Assembly (NCBI RefSeq): GCF_918741295.1 | Contig: NZ_CAKKNB010000001.1 | Location: forward strand, 1,302,001 to 1,366,000 | Source: Aquabacterium sp. CECT 9606 | GTDB lineage: Bacteria; Pseudomonadota; Gammaproteobacteria; Burkholderiales; Burkholderiaceae_C | Length of the DNA: 64,000 bases | Direction of reading: 5' to 3' | Part shown: in pieces, positions 58,699 through 64,000 of the stretch | Layout: every line of letters begins with the position of its first letter | Numbering within the stretch: the first letter of the stretch is position 1 | The notes under the pieces: generated by a model | Database searches by the model: none | Seen by the model: the letters and a program-made list of their open reading frames with translations, nothing else | Told to the model about the DNA's origin: nothing | Translations under genes and position numbers: made by a program

Positions 58699-58995
58699 AT
58701 GATTGCTTTCGATCTCTGCCGCGATGCGATGGGGGTGATCTTGTCCGCACACCTTCATCTGGATGCCGGTGAGGATGCCAAGGTCATTGAAAAAGACCTC
58801 GGCGCGCTGATTGCGAAGCTGCCACCGGAATCGAAGCTGTTTCGTGCGGCGGCAGATGTGGTCTGCAAGCTCCACCCCAGGGGCAAGTCCAATGAGCAGC
58901 AGCGCCTGGGCACACGCGACGTCACGGACGCTGATGGTGCCTTTGCCATCGAGGCCCTCGGTTTTGTGCTTCGTGATCTGGGTTGGGCACGTTGA
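58699..58995 (+). CDS. Small hypothetical protein
   Basis: ORF starting MIAFDLCRDAMGVILSAHLHLDAGEDAKVIEKDLGALIAKLPP; follows hsdR. Confidence 0.5.
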   Translation: MIAFDLCRDAMGVILSAHLHLDAGEDAKVIEKDLGALIAKLPPESKLFRAAADVVCKLHPRGKSNEQQRLGTRDVTDADGAFAIEALGFVLRDLGWAR

Positions 58996-59178
58996 GCCAT
59001 TGGCAATGGTTGCCCAAAAATAGAGCAGCCCGAGGTTTCGGCTACGGGCAGGCAGGCATTGCCCTTCAATGCGGCAAGTTATCCCCAGTTTCTGTGGATA
59101 AAGTTGCCCGCCAGGGTGGATGACACCTGTCCTACACCGCGGGCACAATCAACACAAACATGTGTGTAGGAGCCAAAC

Positions 59179-59415
59179 ATGAGCGGTATCGAAATTTACG
59201 TTCGCCATCGATCCGATGGCGCGATGCTCAACTTCCACCTGTCTTCCCGTGATCGCCAGGCGCTGATCCATGCCCTGACAACGGGAGGAGGTATGGAAGA
59301 TACCTCCATCCCTATCCATCTTGAGCTGTCCTTGTTGCCGCAGTGGCTGACAGATCCAGAAAACATGCATGCTCGGATCCCGATCAGCGCCATCAACATC
59401 AGCGTCAGCGATTGA
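59179..59415 (+). CDS. Small hypothetical protein
   Basis: MSGIEIYVRHRSDGAMLNFHLSSRDRQALIHALTTGGG; same strand and close spacing to the next ORF. Confidence 0.5.
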   Translation: MSGIEIYVRHRSDGAMLNFHLSSRDRQALIHALTTGGGMEDTSIPIHLELSLLPQWLTDPENMHARIPISAINISVSD

Positions 59416-59430
59416 ATCGGACGGTGGGCT

Positions 59431-60150
59431 ATGCATCTAACGCCTGAGGAAGAGCGGTACAAGCAGAAGGTCTGGACTGAGATCAATGGGCTTGTCGGCG
59501 CGTATCTGACCCTGACCGAGCCAGATTACAAACGGCTGATGGACAAGGTAGAGGCGGAGACGCTGGCTCAAATCGTCCAGGCGCGTCAGGCAGGACGGTC
59601 CCCTTTCCAGATGGAGCAGGACCGGGTCGATGCTGCCAACCGCATGATCGCGCAAGAACGGGACATCGAGCTCAATGGATATCACATGAGCGCGCCCGAT
59701 TTCAACCGCTTTTTGCCAACCCTCAGTGCAGTGAGCTTCATGCCCGATTTGGCTGGTCTTACCTTGGGCGGCATGCCCACCAATGACGCATTGTTCATGG
59801 CGTCATCGCCTGACTATCGGTTCGCCAACGAGGGATCGAACGCACTCATTGGTGTTTGCGACAACGTGGCTGTCGGCGGCTTCGTTCGGACCCTCAGGCG
59901 CAACTATGAGGTGTTGTGGCGATCCAGGATGTTGAAGAACCATGACGTGCATGCCGTCAGCTCACGCCATGCCTGCCCAACATGCTCGAAGCTGGATGGC
60001 AGTTACATACCCATTGAAGGCATGCTGCGCCTCTACGAACTCAACATGGTGCCGTTTCCGCATGAGCTGCCGTCGGAGGATGAGGCAGCATGGTGTCCGG
60101 GACCGACATTGCTGTTCGCTCCCAATGATGTGTTTGGATTGCGCAGCTGA
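59431..60150 (+). CDS. Hypothetical protein with Cys-rich C-terminal domain
   Basis: SSRHACPTCSKLDGSYIPIEGMLRLYELNMVPFPHELPSEDEAAWCPGP. Confidence 0.65.
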   Translation: MHLTPEEERYKQKVWTEINGLVGAYLTLTEPDYKRLMDKVEAETLAQIVQARQAGRSPFQMEQDRVDAANRMIAQERDIELNGYHMSAPDFNRFLPTLSAVSFMPDLAGLTLGGMPTNDALFMASSPDYRFANEGSNALIGVCDNVAVGGFVRTLRRNYEVLWRSRMLKNHDVHAVSSRHACPTCSKLDGSYIPIEGMLRLYELNMVPFPHELPSEDEAAWCPGPTLLFAPNDVFGLRS

Positions 60151-60180
60151 CGCAAAAAGTGTCATCACGAAAGGTGCAGA

Positions 60181-60633
60181 GTGGGCAGAAAGAAAACACT
60201 GACTTGTAGACGATGGGACTGCGAAGAGGCTCCGTTCTTAGGTGGTTTATGCGAAGCTCATCATGAGGAAGACAGGCTGAAGCAACTCGCTCGTCGAGCC
60301 GCCATTGATGCCCTCAGCACATCTTGCATAGCCGGAAAACTTCCCGAAAAGCCTGGTCTGAAGGACGAGCTGCTCAGGGTGATTCGTTGGTGGGACAAGG
60401 CCTGCTTGGCGGTGAACGCCGGGCGCCAAGACAACGTTCTTCTAGATGAAACCCAGTACGCGCCTGAGTGGTGCATCGCCATTGCCGATGCGATCATTCA
60501 GGAGGAAATGAATTTTCGCCAAGGGCTGGACGACGATGCGACTGTGGCCTTCCTCAAGAAAGACACATGGACACGCTTTGAACATCTAGAGGCGGGCTTC
60601 ATGAGCAATGGTGTCAAACGACCGGGGCGTTGA
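60181..60633 (+). CDS. Small Cys/His-containing hypothetical protein
   Basis: CRRWDCEEAPFLGGLCEAHHEEDRLKQLARRAAIDAL; GTG start. Confidence 0.5.
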   Translation: MGRKKTLTCRRWDCEEAPFLGGLCEAHHEEDRLKQLARRAAIDALSTSCIAGKLPEKPGLKDELLRVIRWWDKACLAVNAGRQDNVLLDETQYAPEWCIAIADAIIQEEMNFRQGLDDDATVAFLKKDTWTRFEHLEAGFMSNGVKRPGR

Positions 60634-63600
60634 TGGGGTTGGTCGGGCAGGCAGGTCTTCGGCCAATTGATCAAAATGGTTGAGTCCACCCCACTGCGAG
60701 GCATCCCCGATCACATACAGCCGATGCTTGGCGCGCGTGATGGCCACATTCAGCAGGTTGGGCTTGCCCGAAGCCCAGACACGCGCGCCTGACCCGGCTT
60801 GCCCAGGGGCCGTGCCCAGCACCAGGAACACGATTTCTGCTTCCTTGCCCTGGAAGGTGTGCACGGTTCCGCACTCGATCTGGCCCAACCCTGCATCCTT
60901 GATCCGCTTGATGCAGGCGTTCTTGATTTTGCGAAACGGCGAGATCACGAACACCTTGGCGGCCTTGTCCTTGCCCCCGGCCTTTCTGGCAGGTGTGAAT
61001 GCTGGTTGCTGTTGAAGCTGGCGCAGGCAGTTCACCAGGACATGGAGTTCGTCTTCGATGACCGGATGGGTGGCGCGGGTGGCGCGCACGTCCAGCCAGG
61101 CGCTGTCACCGAGCACGCAGGTGAACTTCGTTTTTTCAGGCTGGCCCAGATCGTCCACACGGCCATGCACCATCTGTTCGGCGTAGGCAATGCGGTTGGC
61201 CACGTTGAACATGGGATCGTCGCAGCGGCGGTGCGTGCGCAAGGGCATGCCCGTCCAGATGGGCTGAGCCTTCTCCGCATCGACGGCGCCGCTGGTGACT
61301 TGGGATGCGACCCAGGAGCCATGACGGGTGACACGGTCGGCCAGGGTCTGAACCGATTCGTCATTGGGTGACCACATGGGGTCCACGGCGTGGCGGCGGC
61401 GGAACTCTTCGACCAGCATCAAGGGCACGGTGAACACGGGTTCGATCTGCAAGGGGTCGCCCACAAGCACCGCCCGCTGACTGCGCCAGATGGCACCGGC
61501 TGCTGATTGCGGGGTGGCTTGCCCCGCCTCATCGACCAGCAACCAACCCAGGCTGTCCTGGCCCATGCCAGCGAACAGGCGATCGAAGGACGCGAGGGTG
61601 GTCGAAACCACTGGCACGATGAAGAAGAAGGCGTCCCACAACAGGGGACGCTGCTCCAGGGGCAGCTTGTCTTTCAGCGAACCGGTGAGCATGCCGTTGA
61701 CGGCGCGCAGGTTGCCGATGAACTTGCCTGCGTTGGCCAGCACCGTCAGTCGGTGCAGTTCCATGGCTTGCAGGAAGATGCGGGCCCGCAGTGCATCCAG
61801 CGCCGGGCTGACCGCCACCGACGCGCGATGGCGCTGATCGGCGGGCAGTTGCCAGAAACTGGCATCGGGGAAGTGCCGTGCCCCGGCGTCGTGTCCGGCT
61901 TTCAGCGCACGTTGGTGGCCTTGCAATTCGCGCTCGGAACCCTGCAGTGTCAGGACCTGGGCACGATGCACCTCGCGCTGTTGCTCCAGCCGTGCTTCGG
62001 CCATGGCGCCATCCTGCGCCAGTTGGGCCAGCGCTTCGGCGGCTTGCGCCAAGGCCCGCGTGGGCTCGACCAGCGTGGCGCGCAGCGCCTTCATGCGTTC
62101 GGTGTCTTGCCCAAACAAAGCGCACAGCTTGTCCCACAGCTTGGGCAGGCATTGCGAACGCGCCTGGTCGAGCGTGGCCCGGCGGGAATCGACCAGGGCA
62201 TGCTGGATGGCCTTGTTGTCCTGAAGCTGCGCGAGGTGGCGGCTGGCTTGGTCGATCACTTGGGCCTGGGCCTGCGCGGCATCACGCTGGGCATTGACCC
62301 GCTGCTGGCAGGCATCGATCCGCTGAGCTGACTTTTCCGCCTGAAGCAAGACGCCACGGCAGGCATCGAAATCGGCCAGAAGCGCCAGGAAGGACTTCTT
62401 GGCCGCATGCCATTCGCCTTGGTAGCGGCTGTAGTCGTTGCTGGCCGCTTCCAGCAGTTGTTTGATCGAGGGTGGCAACGGATCGACGGGTGTAGGCGTG
62501 GTGGCTTGAGCGGTCGCACCTGGGGCTTCGCCTTCTTGAGCGTTGCCGGGCGATGGCGTTTCGGTGTTGGGTGCCTGACGTGGTTCATCCCGAAAAAATC
62601 CCCGGGCGAAAGAGCGGCGGTTGCCTGCATTGCCCAACGCGGCGGCGGCCAGGCCCCAGCAGTCGATGGGCTGCTTGTCGTCGTCCACCACCTTCTGGGC
62701 CGCGAACACCTCTCGGATCACCTCGTCAAAGTAGGTGGCCGAGGCAAAGTCGCTGTGCACCTTCGCGCGCGCAGGCAGCTCCTGCGTGATGTTCTTGACC
62801 GCGTTGTTGTTGGTGCTGGTCACAACGATGGACGAGCCGCCCACCACCTTGGCCTTGAGCGGGAAGAAGTTTTTGCCCGCCACGCTCACGCTGTCTTCGA
62901 ACAGCTCGATGGGGCGGCTGAGCGCGGCGATCTTGCGCGCACGCTCGGTGACCACCTCGGCGATCACATCGCACAGCAAGGTGGTCTTGCCCGTGCCCGG
63001 TGGGCCATTGATGCCCAGCGTGCCGCCATCGCGCCCCAAGGTGCTGAGCACCTGGGCCACCGCAGCTTGCTGAGCCAGCACCAGTGGGGCCTCTGGTGAA
63101 GCTGGCCAACGTGCGCTGGGCAGGCGGGCCACGCTCACCAGTTCACCCATGGCCGCGTGGTCGTTCAGGATGTCGATGCGCTGCTCGGGGGCAATGGGCG
63201 CGCCCAGAAAGGTGCTCAGGGCTTTGCCAAAGGGCTTGTTCTTGCCCGCCTGTGTGATCAGGCGGTTGAGGTCATCCAGGTAGAAGGAGTTCAGGTAGTC
63301 GATGGCGGCGTTGAGGCTGTCATCGAGGAAGCGGCGCTTGACCCGTGACACCCGAACCACCACACGCCAGTCCAGGCCTGCCGCATCGGCCCCTGGGCCC
63401 AGCAGCTTGCACACGGTGCGCAACTCTTCGTCCAGATCGCTCCAGGTCAAGGGGCTTGGTGCCGGTGGGGTGTCGGGCTGGCCAGTGGGCGGTGTTTGCT
63501 GCGGGTCGGTGGCGACCGGCCGCAGGTGGTGGCGTCGTTGTCCGAACTCATCCGTGGCGCGTGCCAGTCGGGCATTGACGTTCTCCAGCGGCTCCGAATG

Positions 63601-63999
63601 CCACAGGGCATCGACCCCGTGGGCGAAGCTGGCAGGCAGGTAGCTGTCTAGCTTGGGGTGGCCATCTTCGTTGGCGACGAATGCGGCAAGCCAGCCGTTT
63701 CCGGTTGCGCGCTGGCGTTCGCGCTCACTGAGGTCTTCCTCGGGGAACACCGACTGAAGCATCAACCGGGAGAGGTCCTCCGTGTCGGCCACGCCCACAT
63801 AGACGACATGGACGTAGCCATGTTCTTGTGTTGGCTGAAAGTGAGGGTGTTGCCAAGGCAGGACATCGCCGCGTCTGAGCGTGACGATCTTGACCTGGTT
63901 GCTGCTGTCTTTGGCCGATGGTGCGGTCGGGATGTTGAAGACTTCCAGATCACGCCAGAAGCGCAGGACAGAAAGCGGAGCGGTAGCCGATACGTTCAA
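60586..63999 (-). CDS. Large SF1/Upf1-like helicase; 5' end may extend past the window
   Basis: GINGPPGTGKTTLLCDVIAEVV Walker A, LLVDEAGQATPQSAAGAIW, LVGDPLQIEP, ECGTVHTFQGKEAEIVFLVLGT; long central coiled coil. Confidence 0.82.
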   Translation of the reverse strand: MNVSATAPLSVLRFWRDLEVFNIPTAPSAKDSSNQVKIVTLRRGDVLPWQHPHFQPTQEHGYVHVVYVGVADTEDLSRLMLQSVFPEEDLSERERQRATGNGWLAAFVANEDGHPKLDSYLPASFAHGVDALWHSEPLENVNARLARATDEFGQRRHHLRPVATDPQQTPPTGQPDTPPAPSPLTWSDLDEELRTVCKLLGPGADAAGLDWRVVVRVSRVKRRFLDDSLNAAIDYLNSFYLDDLNRLITQAGKNKPFGKALSTFLGAPIAPEQRIDILNDHAAMGELVSVARLPSARWPASPEAPLVLAQQAAVAQVLSTLGRDGGTLGINGPPGTGKTTLLCDVIAEVVTERARKIAALSRPIELFEDSVSVAGKNFFPLKAKVVGGSSIVVTSTNNNAVKNITQELPARAKVHSDFASATYFDEVIREVFAAQKVVDDDKQPIDCWGLAAAALGNAGNRRSFARGFFRDEPRQAPNTETPSPGNAQEGEAPGATAQATTPTPVDPLPPSIKQLLEAASNDYSRYQGEWHAAKKSFLALLADFDACRGVLLQAEKSAQRIDACQQRVNAQRDAAQAQAQVIDQASRHLAQLQDNKAIQHALVDSRRATLDQARSQCLPKLWDKLCALFGQDTERMKALRATLVEPTRALAQAAEALAQLAQDGAMAEARLEQQREVHRAQVLTLQGSERELQGHQRALKAGHDAGARHFPDASFWQLPADQRHRASVAVSPALDALRARIFLQAMELHRLTVLANAGKFIGNLRAVNGMLTGSLKDKLPLEQRPLLWDAFFFIVPVVSTTLASFDRLFAGMGQDSLGWLLVDEAGQATPQSAAGAIWRSQRAVLVGDPLQIEPVFTVPLMLVEEFRRRHAVDPMWSPNDESVQTLADRVTRHGSWVASQVTSGAVDAEKAQPIWTGMPLRTHRRCDDPMFNVANRIAYAEQMVHGRVDDLGQPEKTKFTCVLGDSAWLDVRATRATHPVIEDELHVLVNCLRQLQQQPAFTPARKAGGKDKAAKVFVISPFRKIKNACIKRIKDAGLGQIECGTVHTFQGKEAEIVFLVLGTAPGQAGSGARVWASGKPNLLNVAITRAKHRLYVIGDASQWGGLNHFDQLAEDLPARPTPSTPRSFDTIAHEARL

Positions 64000-64000
64000 C

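Noticed and set aside
58996-59020. CCATT-GGC-AATGG hairpin after the 58699 ORF as a terminator
   Set aside because: Short 5-bp stem without a convincing T-run; not reported as a feature.
1-64000. CRISPR arrays, tRNA/rRNA genes, integrase or transposase genes
   Set aside because: Looked for repeat-spacer periodicity, tRNA-like cloverleafs and recombinase motifs; none found. The mobile-element interpretation rests on gene content only.

Overview
This 64 kb window is GC-rich and looks betaproteobacterial. It reads as the cargo of an integrative or conjugative element, although no integrase, transposase, conjugation gene, tRNA or CRISPR array is visible. From left to right it contains: (1) a copper/silver resistance cluster, about 0.16-22.4 kb (two P-type ATPases, a CopRS-type two-component pair, TolC-like protein, multicopper oxidase, cupredoxin, CusF-like protein, CopK, CueR-like regulator, CopZ and CusCBA); (2) a mer locus with merR, merT, merP and a GDCCVxC-type protein but no merA, about 22.5-23.8 kb; (3) element backbone genes (RDF/hydrolase-like protein, SbcD-like phosphoesterase); (4) a 13 kb sulfite-handling module, about 26.9-39.3 kb (LysR, YeiH-type exporter, two ECF sigma genes with candidate anti-sigma partners, two beta-propellers, SorAB-type sulfite dehydrogenase) lying between the SbcD-like and SbcC-like genes; (5) more backbone genes (SbcC-like ATPase, RadC-like protein, small ORFs) with highly structured intergenic leaders; (6) a defence island with a complete type II CBASS operon (CapV, CD-NTase, Cap2, Cap3) divergent from a type I R-M operon carrying an embedded DUF1016 nuclease, followed by unknown ORFs and a large SF1/Upf1-like helicase running to the window edge. 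The most interesting signals are: four identically spaced ECF-type promoters (GGAATRRAMC-N12-SKTC), one before each plus-strand unit of the sulfite module downstream of yeiH; paralogous leader RNAs at about 43.1-46.1 kb with covarying stems and a possible pseudoknot; an apparent ATA start codon in front of an intact Tat signal; and uncharacterised ORFs beside the helicase. All calls come from reading sequence and translations; no database search was run.
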